Below, piece by piece: positions 8,016 through 16,214 of a stretch of 23,076 nucleotides of DNA (position 1 is its first letter; each line of letters starts with the position of its first letter). The DNA is from a virus. The notes under the pieces were generated by a model, which was not told where the DNA came from, searched no databases, and worked only from the letters and a program-made list of their open reading frames with translations. The position numbers were made by a program, and so were the translations under genes. Location: positions 1-23,076 of IMG/VR virus record IMGVR_UViG_3300020020_000433. The stretch is one strand, 5' to 3'.

Positions 8016-9125
8016 ATGGCTGGATTGTATCCTTTAAGCCGCTATCAGCAATTTGACGAGAACGGCGAGTTGCTGGTGGGCGCGCGACTGTTCCTGTTCG
8101 ACGGCGGCACCACAACGCCGCGCGTTGGATACCGCGATAGTTCGCTGACGACCGAACACCCGAACCCCATTGTTGCCGACGCGGCTGGCAGAATACCGCT
8201 GATCTACCTGGAAGATGGTTTCTACCGCCAGCGCCTGACCACGGCAAGCGGCGTAGTCGTTTTTGACGATGATGGGATCCCGGTCGTCTCGACCACCGCG
8301 GGCGGCACGGGCACTTCGGTCGACCCCAACAGCACGATGAAAACCCGCGACATCAAGGTCCGCTTCGATGACCAGCCGATTGACGGCTATGTCCGCCTGA
8401 ACGGTCGCACGATCGGCTCGGTTGCTTCAGGAGCGACCGAGCGCGCCAATGCGGACACACAGTCGCTGTACGAGGAGCTGTGGGGCTATTCAACTATCGC
8501 GGTGTCGGGCGGCAAGGGCGCCAGCGGGCCGGCGGATTTTGCCGCCAACAAGGCGCTGGTGCTGCCCGACTGCGCCGGGCGCGGTATCTTCGGCATGGAC
8601 GACATGGGTGCTGGTGCGCGCGGCATCCTGACGGCGGCGACGATTACCGGCCCGACACTGGTCGGCAGCTACGGCGGCAGCCAGCAAGTCACGATCGCGC
8701 AGGCGAATTTGCCGGTTTACACGCTGACGGGCGGCTCGAGCGAGAATTTCACGGTGTCGGGGACGAGCGGCAACGACAGCCCCGACCATACGCACGGACA
8801 GATTGGCACATTTGGCTCCACAGCTTCCGGCACCCACTCACACATTTACGGTACGGCGGCCACAAAGAACTTCAGAGCTGATGGCGTTGCGGTAGGCGGG
8901 GGCGGGCTGTGGGGCAACACCGTGGACGTGAGCACCAGCAGTGACGGTAATCACTCGCATAACATCACCATTTCGGGGTCAACTGAAGGGCGTGGAGCTT
9001 TCCATCAACATGCGTTCAGTTGGACTGGCGCCGCCCCGAACATCACGATCGGCTCGGGCGGCTCGGGCACGGCCACCACCAACTTGCCGCCGGTCATGCT
9101 GTTTATGATTTATATCCGACTTTAG
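8016..9125 (+). CDS. Tail fibre with collar-type, HxH-rich receptor-binding tip
   Basis: A 369-residue fibre. Residues 1-95 (LYPLSRYQQFDENGELLVGA, LFLFDGGTTTPR) form a beta-rich virion-attachment domain of a kind common in tail proteins. Residues about 118-232 resemble the tail-collar domain: a GYVRLNG turn, LVLPDCAGRGIFGMDD and VGSYGGSQQVTIAQANLP. The C-terminal part is Gly/Ser/His-rich with four HxH motifs (258/260, 274/276, 313/315, 330/332), the pattern that binds metal ions along the trimer axis in T4 gp12 and gp37 tips. It ends NLPPVMLFMIYIRL, like other collar proteins. The ATG directly follows the preceding stop. It probably contacts a cell-surface receptor. Confidence 0.75.
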   Translation: MAGLYPLSRYQQFDENGELLVGARLFLFDGGTTTPRVGYRDSSLTTEHPNPIVADAAGRIPLIYLEDGFYRQRLTTASGVVVFDDDGIPVVSTTAGGTGTSVDPNSTMKTRDIKVRFDDQPIDGYVRLNGRTIGSVASGATERANADTQSLYEELWGYSTIAVSGGKGASGPADFAANKALVLPDCAGRGIFGMDDMGAGARGILTAATITGPTLVGSYGGSQQVTIAQANLPVYTLTGGSSENFTVSGTSGNDSPDHTHGQIGTFGSTASGTHSHIYGTAATKNFRADGVAVGGGGLWGNTVDVSTSSDGNHSHNITISGSTEGRGAFHQHAFSWTGAAPNITIGSGGSGTATTNLPPVMLFMIYIRL

Positions 9126-9129
9126 GTGG
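9124..9129 (+). promoter_or_regulatory. Ribosome binding site choosing ATG 9135
   Basis: AGGTGG lies five bases upstream of the ATG at 9135. An in-frame GTG at 9127-region is part of this same site and cannot be the start, so the shorter reading is preferred. Confidence 0.7.
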
Positions 9130-9134
9130 AAACA

Positions 9135-9473
9135 ATGTATCACGTTTTATTCGCGCCACAGTCCACGCGGGCAAGTTGGGAGTTCTACGGCGAACTCACT
9201 GACGCTCAAGGCGTGCCGGTCGACCTGACCGGCTGTACAATGGTGTTCGCCGCCAACGAGAAAAACGGCGGCGGGCAGCGCCTGCTGGCTTCCACCGACA
9301 ATGGCAAGATCACCTTCCCGGATATCGGCATTTTCCGCTGGTTCTTTGAACGCGGTGAAATGGGCGGCCTGTGCGCCGGCACCTACGAAACCGGCCTGAC
9401 AATCGCGAATGATACGCAGACGATGCAACTCAGCGTCGGGCCGTTGTCGATTACTGATGGAGTAGTGCCGTGA
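9135..9473 (+). CDS. Small tail/baseplate-like protein, 112 aa
   Basis: A 112-residue, probably all-beta protein. The pattern 'D-x-x-G-V-P-V-D-L-T-G-C-T-M-V-F' (about residues 23-38), followed by a NGKITFPDIGIFRWFF stretch and a GTYETGLTI strand, is like the N-terminal domain of BppU-type upper baseplate proteins and of many phage fibre adaptors. The start at 9135 is chosen because of the AGGTGG site; a longer reading from 9126 would begin inside that site. The TGA overlaps the GTG start of the tailspike gene (GTGA), which suggests that the two proteins are made together and that this one may adapt or chaperone the spike. The exact function is unknown. Confidence 0.65.
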   Translation: MYHVLFAPQSTRASWEFYGELTDAQGVPVDLTGCTMVFAANEKNGGGQRLLASTDNGKITFPDIGIFRWFFERGEMGGLCAGTYETGLTIANDTQTMQLSVGPLSITDGVVP

Positions 9474-11599
9474 CGACTTTTCCGGTGAGTATGAGACTTC
9501 GCGCTCTTCCATCCTACCCGTCGCGCATTATTGGCGGTGATGGTATCTCGGCCACGACAGAGAATGGTCATGTCACGATCGATCTCGCGCACGGTGACTT
9601 CGGCCTGATTTCGTCAGTTCCGACTAGCCCGACAAACAGCATTCTGACATACGACACGGCGACGGGGGAATATGCCAATATCCCGTCGTCATTACTGGGT
9701 GGCGCTGTCTCCGGCATCGGCGATGCGCCGTCAGACGCAACACTCTACGGCCGAAAAAGTGCTAGCTGGGTGCATGTTGCAATTGCTGATGTACCAGGAT
9801 TGCAGACGGCGCTTGACACCAAGGCGCCGTTAGCGTCTCCGGCATTGACGGGCAACCCGACTGCGCCGACGCCGACGCCAGGCGATAACGACACGTCGAT
9901 TGCAACGACGGGTTTTGTCCGTACGGCTATCGCGGCCATCCCGCCGGGGTCGAGCCTTGTTTACGATTACGAAACCCGGCCGCTGGCAGCGGCGGCGACT
10001 ATTCCGGCGGCGATTCACATGGTGCGGCTCGGCGGCTGTATCAATGTCGGCGAGGGCGGCGCTCTCTATACCCGCGTCGGCAGTGCGCCATCGCACAGCG
10101 CCAGGTTTCAATCGGCTGACGGCGGCTGGTGGGAAATCGCGCCGGAATATACCGTTGACGCAAGACAGTTCGGCGCGATCAGTTCGGACAATGTTGCAAA
10201 CCGCGCAACCAATACCGCCGCCATCAACGACATGCTGACTTATGCGGCGGCGCGCAATCTGCCGTGCGGCATCTTCGGCCTGTTTCCGGTGACGAAGGTT
10301 CTGGTTCCAGGAAATTCGCGCATTTTCGCTGGCGGCGTTCTGCTCGGCGACACCACCAATTCCTATTCCGCGGTGGTCGAGATAGTCGACGCGGTCGACG
10401 TTGTGATCACCGGCAATCTGACCGTTAGCGCCTCCTACAACACCGGCTATGCCTGCGGGGTCAAGATATGGGGCAACGCTAGCCTGGTCGGTTATGTCGA
10501 CATTCACGGCATCAGCATTGCCGGCGCGCAAGTCGGCTGGCAGATCGGCGACCTCACCAAGCCGGATTCTACCGTGAGCGAAATCACCATTGCCGGTGGT
10601 TATACCTACGGCACGCCAACGGCGTTGCTAGCCATTGGCACTCAGACTTTTGCCAACTTCAGCGGCTACAAGTTGCAGTCGGCGCAGGGCGCCGGCACGG
10701 GCGCGTGGTTGTCATTGCCGCTCAAGGCAGTGATTGTCATTGGAGCCGGGGTCATACAGACCGGTGGCGAACTACTTGAGGTGCTCGACGCCACCGGTTG
10801 CGGCGTCGAATTGCGACCGATCAACAGCGCCACTTATCCGAAATCATATGGCACCTATAAGGCGACCGGGGTTGTGATCGAAGCGGCGGGCTATCTGGGG
10901 CTTGCAGCCAATCCGGCTAGCGTGACGCCGGTTGCCGCCACACGCGGCGGCTTTGAGTTTGGCAGCGGGTGCGTTGGCATTATGATGGGCAACACGGTGC
11001 CGATCATTTCTACAGCAGCGGATTTCACTGGCTCGATTATCTGTGGTCCCAATCGCTTCTATTCGAGTGTGGTGCGAACACCGCAGACCATTTCCTGTGC
11101 GGGGAATGCCGATATCTACTGCGACGATGCCGCGTTCGGCCTGAATTTCCCGTCGACACTGACCGGGATCACCGGTGGCATCGTGCATTTCAGTCATCGC
11201 CATATCCTGCATGCCTTCAACCTGGTAGGGCAGGCGCTCGCGGCCAGCAGTGCTACGGCGCTGAAATTCCAGGCGCTCGACAACAGCGGCGACAAGGCAC
11301 ATTTTGCCAGCGGCTATTCCACGACGACCGGCGTGTTTACGGTGCCGGTCGGCGGGTTGAAGGAAGTGCTGGTATCGGCGACGTTCGGACTGGCAGCGGT
11401 GACCAATGGGCAGTTGATCGTCATGGTAAACGGCGCATCCCGCCAGGGCAGCTACGTCAACGTCTACGGCAACACCATGGCCAGTCTCGGCCCGCTCAAT
11501 GCCGGCGACACCATTTCCGTTTCATTGATGAATTTGACCGGTGCCACGCCGGCCGGTTCGAATGCCTGGGATACTCTTTCAATCTATGCGGCGAGGTGA
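9470..11599 (+). CDS. Tailspike: fibre repeat, right-handed beta-helix, C1q-like tip
   Basis: A 709-residue receptor-binding or depolymerising spike. Residues 1-115 are a virion-attachment region. Residues about 115-157 (LQTALDTKAPLASPALTGNP, then DNDTSIATTGFV) match the repeat used in phage tail fibres. The stretch YTVDARQFGA (about 228-236) followed by TNTAAINDMLTYAA is the usual entry into a pectate-lyase-like beta-helix, which runs to about 570. The last 130 residues (FQALDNSGDK, GVFTVPVGG, VMVNGASRQGS, LNAGDTISV) look like a C1q/TNF-type jelly roll that trimerises the tip. The GTG start overlaps the previous stop, with GGAG eight bases upstream; an internal ATG at residue 8 is an alternative. 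Catalytic residues cannot be placed by eye. Confidence 0.75.
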   Translation: MTTFPVSMRLRALPSYPSRIIGGDGISATTENGHVTIDLAHGDFGLISSVPTSPTNSILTYDTATGEYANIPSSLLGGAVSGIGDAPSDATLYGRKSASWVHVAIADVPGLQTALDTKAPLASPALTGNPTAPTPTPGDNDTSIATTGFVRTAIAAIPPGSSLVYDYETRPLAAAATIPAAIHMVRLGGCINVGEGGALYTRVGSAPSHSARFQSADGGWWEIAPEYTVDARQFGAISSDNVANRATNTAAINDMLTYAAARNLPCGIFGLFPVTKVLVPGNSRIFAGGVLLGDTTNSYSAVVEIVDAVDVVITGNLTVSASYNTGYACGVKIWGNASLVGYVDIHGISIAGAQVGWQIGDLTKPDSTVSEITIAGGYTYGTPTALLAIGTQTFANFSGYKLQSAQGAGTGAWLSLPLKAVIVIGAGVIQTGGELLEVLDATGCGVELRPINSATYPKSYGTYKATGVVIEAAGYLGLAANPASVTPVAATRGGFEFGSGCVGIMMGNTVPIISTAADFTGSIICGPNRFYSSVVRTPQTISCAGNADIYCDDAAFGLNFPSTLTGITGGIVHFSHRHILHAFNLVGQALAASSATALKFQALDNSGDKAHFASGYSTTTGVFTVPVGGLKEVLVSATFGLAAVTNGQLIVMVNGASRQGSYVNVYGNTMASLGPLNAGDTISVSLMNLTGATPAGSNAWDTLSIYAAR

Positions 11600-11603
11600 A
11601 CAA

Positions 11604-12029
11604 ATGACCGATGTAACCGGGCGACAATTTACCGTAACCGCGATCGATGGCGATAACATTTCTGTCGTTTGTTATGACGACGGCGCGTCCTATCTGTGTT
11701 CGCCGCTCTGCTTCGAAGGCGAGCAGTCGATGTTCATTGCCGATGAATTGCCTGTTGAAGTTGGAGATGTCGCCGCAGAGCGGGCGCCGGTTCCGATTGT
11801 CTCCCATCCACTGCCTGACGCCAATACCCGCATTGACGATGGTGTGACTGCGGCGCTGACGACGGTTGTTGCCGCGGCTGGAGCCATCCATGCCATCCCG
11901 CACGGCGGCGCCGTCCCGGCCAGGTTTGAGGCGCTGCTGATCCAGGCGGCGATTATCTCCGATGCGTTTATCGCGATGTTGCAGGCCCAGGCAGCGTCGA
12001 TGGTTCCTCCAGCACCGCCACCGCCGTGA
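11604..12029 (+). CDS. Hypothetical protein, 141 aa, in tail-fibre operon
   Basis: I do not recognise this 141-residue protein. The first 50 residues are beta-like (GRQFTVTAIDGDNISVVCYD) with two cysteines. A flexible middle leads to an Ala-rich helical part (about 95-130), and the protein ends in PPAPPPP. The start at 11604 is chosen because GAGGTG (11593-11598) sits five bases before it; upstream in-frame starts lie inside the tailspike gene. Its stop overlaps the GTG start of the lipoprotein gene (GTGA). The position behind a spike would suit a fibre-assembly factor, but nothing in the sequence proves this. Confidence 0.6.
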   Translation: MTDVTGRQFTVTAIDGDNISVVCYDDGASYLCSPLCFEGEQSMFIADELPVEVGDVAAERAPVPIVSHPLPDANTRIDDGVTAALTTVVAAAGAIHAIPHGGAVPARFEALLIQAAIISDAFIAMLQAQAASMVPPAPPPP

Positions 12030-12223
12030 GGGCCGCCCTGCTGCTGGCCCTCATCGCATTGTCGATCGGCGGATGCGCCAAGCAGCGGCTCGGGCTCGAG
12101 CTGTACGATCCTGACACCTACACACGGGCCGAGAACGACGCCATTCAGGCCGAGGTGCAGTGCAAGCAGTTGGCGAAAACGTCGGTGCAGATTGCCCGGT
12201 GCGTCGGCAACAGGAGGCCATGA
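12026..12223 (+). CDS. Small lipoprotein, 65 aa
   Basis: The product starts with a short basic N-terminus, a hydrophobic core (ALLLALIALSIGGC) and a Cys at residue 17 in a lipobox-like setting (I-G-G-C). It is therefore expected to be lipidated and held in the outer or inner membrane. The mature part is about 48 residues and charged, with two further cysteines (47 and 60). It overlaps the preceding gene by four bases (GTGA) and is followed closely by a holin-like gene. An outer-membrane spanin (Rz1-like) is possible by size and neighbourhood, but the Pro-rich composition of Rz1 is absent and no inner spanin partner is seen. A superinfection-related lipoprotein is another option. Confidence 0.65.
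   Translation: MRAALLLALIALSIGGCAKQRLGLELYDPDTYTRAENDAIQAEVQCKQLAKTSVQIARCVGNRRP
12212..12217 (+). promoter_or_regulatory. Ribosome binding site choosing ATG 12226
   Basis: A full AGGAGG lies eight bases before ATG 12226 but only two bases before ATG 12220, so the second ATG of the MTM start is the likely initiation codon. Confidence 0.7.
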
Positions 12224-12225
12224 CC

Positions 12226-12474
12226 ATGCTTACCTCAGTCATTACTTTTTTAATCTATCTCTGCATCTTCGCGATCGTCATCTACCTGGTGATTTACGTT
12301 CTCGGCGTTATCGGGGTGCCGATCCCGCCCAAGGTGCTGCAACTGATCTGGGTCATTGTCGCGCTGATAGCAGTCCTGTGGCTGGTGCAGATGGTGACGA
12401 GCGGCGGGTCGTTCAAACTCTCGAGCCCCTTTCGCCTCGGAGACACCGCCATTGCCTCCGGCCGAACCGTTTAG
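12226..12474 (+). CDS. Small two-helix membrane protein, holin-like
   Basis: An 82-residue inner-membrane protein with two clear hydrophobic segments: about 5-30 (ITFLIYLCIFAIVIYLVIYV) and 38-57 (LQLIWVIVALIAVLWLV), joined by a short GVPIPPK turn, followed by a polar tail. The size, two segments and place after a lipoprotein gene are compatible with a holin. The 'IPPxxxxxxxxIxVIxAVxWL' arrangement also resembles small bacterial membrane proteins of the Thivi_2564 type, so lysis function is not proven. No endolysin is encoded next to it. Initiation at 12226 is favoured by the perfect AGGAGG eight bases upstream. Confidence 0.6.
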   Translation: MLTSVITFLIYLCIFAIVIYLVIYVLGVIGVPIPPKVLQLIWVIVALIAVLWLVQMVTSGGSFKLSSPFRLGDTAIASGRTV

Positions 12475-12499
12475 TCCGCGTGTATGTATTGGGTGCTGA

Positions 12500-12946
12500 A
12501 TGTTTGATCATGTCTACGCCAAGATAAGCCCGGAGCCAAACACGGGATGTTGGATATGGACTGGTTCGATAAGCAGTACCGGATATGGCAATGTTTCGAT
12601 TGTGAAGGACGGTAAACGTAAAACTAGAAATGCCCCTCGTCTAATGTATGAACTCGAAAAAGGCCCCATCAAGCAGGGTCTTATAATTGATCATCTGTGC
12701 AGAAACAGGTGGTGTGTAAATCCAGACCACCTTGAACCTGTCACCTATCGCGAGAACTCCATAAGGGGCTTGGGACCAAAAATGCTTGGGGATCGCAATT
12801 CAACTAAAACCCATTGCCCGAAAGGGCATTCTTACTCCGATGGAAACCTGTACGCCTACAAAGGCAGAAAAGGTCGAGACTGGCGCGGCTGTGTTGAATG
12901 CAGGAGGGCGAGCGGTGTAAGGCAAAGGGGAAAAGCTAATGGCTGA
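12500..12946 (+). CDS. HNH homing-type endonuclease
   Basis: A 148-residue nuclease, probably a selfish free-standing homing endonuclease. The HNH motif is plain: IIDHLCRNRWCVNPDHLEPV (62-81), with Asp64-His65, Asn74 and His77 as the likely metal and catalytic residues. Upstream, CWIWTGSISSTGYGNV (17-32) is the usual beta-strand lead-in of this HNH_3-like group. A zinc ribbon follows (CPKGH at 106-110, CVEC at 131-134). Base composition is visibly more AT-rich than the genes around it and the codons differ (AAA, AGA, ATA, CTA are used), so it looks acquired. It overlaps the start of the next gene by eight bases. No strong ribosome site precedes its ATG. Confidence 0.9.
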   Translation: MFDHVYAKISPEPNTGCWIWTGSISSTGYGNVSIVKDGKRKTRNAPRLMYELEKGPIKQGLIIDHLCRNRWCVNPDHLEPVTYRENSIRGLGPKMLGDRNSTKTHCPKGHSYSDGNLYAYKGRKGRDWRGCVECRRASGVRQRGKANG

Positions 12947-14870
12947 TATCGATCTCCTGCCGCCGCGCGGCATCCCCAGGCTTGCGCTGGTGGACGGGCT
13001 GGGCATTGCCACCAACGGCTCACAGACGGTCGCACAGCTCGCCGCCAGGGGCATGCGGTCGGTCTGCGCGGTAGACAGCACGGGCGTCTCTGTCAGCGGC
13101 GCCACGATGCTGCAGCTCGCCCAGAGGGGCATTAGCGCCTTCTGCCCGGTGGACGAGCTGGGCGTGGCCCAGAGCGGCGCCACAGCCGACGCGCTGCGTC
13201 GGGCCGGCATCCGGCCCATGGTTCTGCTCGGGGCGACTGGCGTCGCCCTGACAGGCTCGGCCACGATGCTGACCCTGGCGCAGCGGGGGTTGCCCTATTT
13301 CTGCCCGGTCGACGAGGCCGGCAACGCCACCACCATGGGCGCCGTTATCCTGGTTAGCAATACCAACGTGCTGGAGACGGCCACGATCGGCACCAACGTC
13401 GGGGTGCTGTCGGTGGCGGGAGGCACAGGCACCTACACCTTTTCCCTGACTGACAGCGCAGGCGGCAAGTTCGCTGTGGCCGGCACCAACGGCGTCAACC
13501 TCAACACCGCGGCGACACTCAATTACGCAACCGCGCCAAGTCACAACATCACGGTATCTGCCACCAATGGCGGTACGCCGATCACCCGGACGATCGTCAT
13601 CACGGTCGTTCAGGTGCCTGTGCTGCCCGCCAATGCCGGCGGCGCCAATCTGCCTGCCATCAGCGGCTCGACCGTGGTCGGCGGCGTTCTGACATCAACA
13701 ACCGGCACCTGGACCGGTAGTCTCCCGATTACATACGCCTACCAGTGGAAGCGCGGCGCGACCAACGTCGGCACCAACTCCAGCACCTACACCACGGTTG
13801 CCGCGGACATCGGCTCGACCATGACGGTGGTGGTGACCGCCACCAACACCGCCGGCAGCGCCAACGCAACGTCCGCCGCAACGGCGGCAATCACCGGCAT
13901 TGCGCCGGTCAATACCGTCCTGCCAGCCATTTCCGGCTCGACTACGCAGGGCGCGACGCTGACGGCGACAACAGGAACCTGGACCGGAACGCCGACGCCG
14001 ACCTACGCCTACCAGTGGAAGAGCGCCGGCGTGAACGTCGGCACCGGATTGACGACCTACGCGACGGTGGTCGGCGACGTTGGCAACACCATCACGGTAG
14101 TGGTCACCGCTACCAACGTGGCGGGAAGTGCCAATGCAACGTCAGCCGCGTTTGGGCCGATTGTTGCGACTGCCGGGCCGCCGGGGGCACCGACGCTCGA
14201 CCTCGCAGCGGCGTCCGATACGGGGTCATCATCGACTGACGACATCACCACCGACACCACGCCCGACATCGTCATTACGTTTACGGTTGCGCTCGTGACC
14301 GGCGATATCATCCACCTTCTCGACGGTGCATCGGAACTGGTGGCGCATACCGTCACGGCGCTTGAAGCCGGATCATCCACAATTGAACTAACGGCGATAT
14401 CTCCGCTGGCCGGCGGGGCGCATTCGCTTACCGCCACTCACGAACGGGGCGGCCTGACCAGCCCGGTGAGTGCTGCATTGGTGTTTACGGTTGACCTGAC
14501 TGCACCAACCATCACCACGCCCAGCACAGCCAACGTCAACGAGGGCGTGGCGCTGGCGATTGCACTTACGGCAAACGAAACGGTGACGTGGACAGAGACA
14601 CTGGACACTGGAAACCATTTTGAAATTTCCGGGGCCACGCTGCGATGGACCAGCAACGGCACCAAGGCATTCACGGGTGTGGTCGATGCATACTCCTGCG
14701 AGGTTACGGCGACGGACGTTGTCGGCAATGCATCAAGCGCGACAATCACCGTCACGGTTCTCGATGTCGCTGGCTTGACGCGGGATTTTGGCGCGGAAGG
14801 TATTGGTATTTCAGTCACAACCGGCAGCAGGGAGTGGAGCGCCGAGGGCGTTTCATTTGTGGAGAGCTAA
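12939..14870 (+). CDS. Ig-like/cadherin-like repeat tail protein with 26-aa N-terminal repeats
   Basis: A 643-residue adhesive tail protein built from repeats. Residues about 11-135 hold four to five copies of a 26-27-residue unit with the core 'RG[IM]xxxCPVDExGVxxSGATxxxLAQ'. Residues 136-230 look like a cadherin-like or Ig-like domain (ETATIGTNVGVLSV). Two 90-residue Ig-like units follow in tandem (238-327 and 328-about 415), each with TGTWTG, YAYQWK and VVVTATN blocks. Residues 420-515 (DTTPDIVITF, GDIIHLLDG) are a bacterial Ig-like domain, and 520-605 another. The end (FGAEGIGISVTTGSREWSAEG) is a short beta segment. It probably extends from the tail and binds surface glycans weakly. A small AAGGGG site precedes the ATG inside the HNH gene. 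Confidence 0.7.
   Translation: MADIDLLPPRGIPRLALVDGLGIATNGSQTVAQLAARGMRSVCAVDSTGVSVSGATMLQLAQRGISAFCPVDELGVAQSGATADALRRAGIRPMVLLGATGVALTGSATMLTLAQRGLPYFCPVDEAGNATTMGAVILVSNTNVLETATIGTNVGVLSVAGGTGTYTFSLTDSAGGKFAVAGTNGVNLNTAATLNYATAPSHNITVSATNGGTPITRTIVITVVQVPVLPANAGGANLPAISGSTVVGGVLTSTTGTWTGSLPITYAYQWKRGATNVGTNSSTYTTVAADIGSTMTVVVTATNTAGSANATSAATAAITGIAPVNTVLPAISGSTTQGATLTATTGTWTGTPTPTYAYQWKSAGVNVGTGLTTYATVVGDVGNTITVVVTATNVAGSANATSAAFGPIVATAGPPGAPTLDLAAASDTGSSSTDDITTDTTPDIVITFTVALVTGDIIHLLDGASELVAHTVTALEAGSSTIELTAISPLAGGAHSLTATHERGGLTSPVSAALVFTVDLTAPTITTPSTANVNEGVALAIALTANETVTWTETLDTGNHFEISGATLRWTSNGTKAFTGVVDAYSCEVTATDVVGNASSATITVTVLDVAGLTRDFGAEGIGISVTTGSREWSAEGVSFVES
12969..13326 (+). repeat. 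Tandem repeat of about 78-81 bp (26-27 aa), 4-5 copies
   Basis: Units begin near codons 11, 38, 64, 90 and 117 of the Ig-like protein. Copies 2, 3 and 5 share Cys-(Ala/Pro)-Val-Asp; copies 1 and 4 have diverged at the Cys. They are coding repeats and not a separate element. Confidence 0.7.
13651..14170 (+). repeat. Two tandem 270-bp Ig-like modules
   Basis: The second unit is offset from the first by exactly 270 bases. For example the 18-base string TACGCCTACCAGTGGAAG occurs at 13734 and at 14004. Similar long matches occur at the ACCTGGACCGG and GCCAACGCAACGTC blocks, so the modules arose by in-frame duplication. Confidence 0.85.
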
Positions 14871-16214
14871 ATGGCACATCGTTTTGTAAGAAGTGGCGGG
14901 GACGCCGGGGCGTGGACCGGGACAGTGACGACGCTTACGGCGGGGCTGTTAGCGGCTTTGGCTGGCGAGGATATCTACGTTGCAGCTGATCATGCCGAGG
15001 CGCTATCCGCCACCGCTCTCACGCTGACATCGGCTGGCACCCAGGCACTCCCATGCCGCATTTTTGTTGCCGACCACACGGTGGCGCTCTCCAGCGGCAA
15101 CGTTGTCGCGGCGGCATTGATCAGCACGCCGACTGTCACGATCGGGACGTCAGGCGCATCTGCTCTTTCGACGGGTGGCGTTGTGTCGGACTGCCGAGGG
15201 TTCATTTTCACGGCCGGTAGCGCCGCGTCAGTTGCCAACATTACAGTCATTGGATTTTGGTCATTCAAGAACTGTTCGTTTATTATAGCAAACACAGCGA
15301 CAACGTCGGTAATCAGGCCGGGCGGCAATTCGCAGTCCAAGACTGTATTTGATGATTGTTCAGTGAAGTTTGGCTCAACAGCACAAGCCATCACAGTGAA
15401 CGCTGGCGAGTTTGTCTGGAAGAATACCGCAAATCCATTCGTCTCTGGTTCCGTTATCCCGGCGGGATTGTTCTCGGGAGCGTCGGGGGGGTCGGCGTTG
15501 CTGCGCGGTGTTGATTTAAGCGGCATAGCACCTGTTGCGGGCAAAACCCTGGTTGCTGGAGCGGTTGGCATTGTATTCAATGTAACACTGATCAACTGCA
15601 AAGAGCCGGCATCGTGGACACCTATTGTTGGGGTGCAGTCTGGCGATTTTCTTACGCTGGTACGCGAGCGCAGCGAGAACGGCGCCATTAACTACACCAA
15701 GTCCAAGGACGACTATTTCGGCCAGCAATCTACCGAGACGACAATCATCCGGACCGGCGGGCCGACTGACGGCACCACGTCAACGTCGTGGAAAATCAAC
15801 ACCGCCACGGCCGGCACGTTCACCGGAAGGGCGAGGCCGCAAAAGCCGTTCAAGTCCACGCCGATGGTAATCTGGAACGACGTTACCGGCACCAACCGGG
15901 TGGTGACGGTGTACGGCGTCTGGGCGGGTGGCGCGGTGCCGTTCAATGACGATATCTGGCTGGAGGTCGATTATCTCAGTTCCAGCGCCAGTCCACTTGG
16001 CACAGTGGTTAGCACGACAATTGCCACACCCCTGACCGCGCACGCGGCGGTTGGTACGGATAGCTCGACCTGGGCGTCTTCTCCCGGCACGGCCTTTAAG
16101 TTGGTGGCGACACTCTCCGCGCCGCAGCCGGGCATGAAGGGACCGATGACGATCCGCGTCTGCGTTGGTGCCCAGAGTACTTTATATATCGACTGGAAGC
16201 CGGTACTCAGCTGA
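14871..16214 (+). CDS. Beta-rich tail protein, 447 aa
   Basis: A 447-residue protein in the receptor-binding block. The first 30 residues (MAHRFVRSGGDAGAWTG, TLTAGLLAALAGEDIYVA) resemble the opening of beta-helix tail proteins that tile a list of rungs. Residues about 60-260 are Ala/Gly/Val/Thr-rich rungs (VISDC-like VVSDCRGFIF, FKNCSFII, FDDCSVKFG) consistent with a right-handed beta-helix. The last 150 residues (KSTPMVIWND, VYGVWAGGAVPFNDDIWLEV, TLYIDWKPVLS) form a separate beta-sandwich, a tail seen on other phage structural proteins. No enzyme motif is recognisable. It abuts the previous gene, and its TGA overlaps the next ATG (TGATG), so it is likely to be made with, and perhaps to anchor, the 1401-aa enzyme. 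Confidence 0.65.
   Translation: MAHRFVRSGGDAGAWTGTVTTLTAGLLAALAGEDIYVAADHAEALSATALTLTSAGTQALPCRIFVADHTVALSSGNVVAAALISTPTVTIGTSGASALSTGGVVSDCRGFIFTAGSAASVANITVIGFWSFKNCSFIIANTATTSVIRPGGNSQSKTVFDDCSVKFGSTAQAITVNAGEFVWKNTANPFVSGSVIPAGLFSGASGGSALLRGVDLSGIAPVAGKTLVAGAVGIVFNVTLINCKEPASWTPIVGVQSGDFLTLVRERSENGAINYTKSKDDYFGQQSTETTIIRTGGPTDGTTSTSWKINTATAGTFTGRARPQKPFKSTPMVIWNDVTGTNRVVTVYGVWAGGAVPFNDDIWLEVDYLSSSASPLGTVVSTTIATPLTAHAAVGTDSSTWASSPGTAFKLVATLSAPQPGMKGPMTIRVCVGAQSTLYIDWKPVLS

Noticed and set aside
9126-9134. Upstream GTG start for the 112-aa baseplate-like protein
   Set aside because: The codon is part of the AGGTGG ribosome site used by the ATG at 9135.
12969-14170. Regularly spaced repeats that might suggest a CRISPR-like array
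   Set aside because: The repeats stay in frame, encode protein modules and have no unique spacers between conserved repeats.
14990-15688. - strand frame of 232 residues opposite the 447-aa tail gene
   Set aside because: The composition is that of a shadow frame in GC-rich DNA, and the + strand gene is tightly packed with its neighbours.
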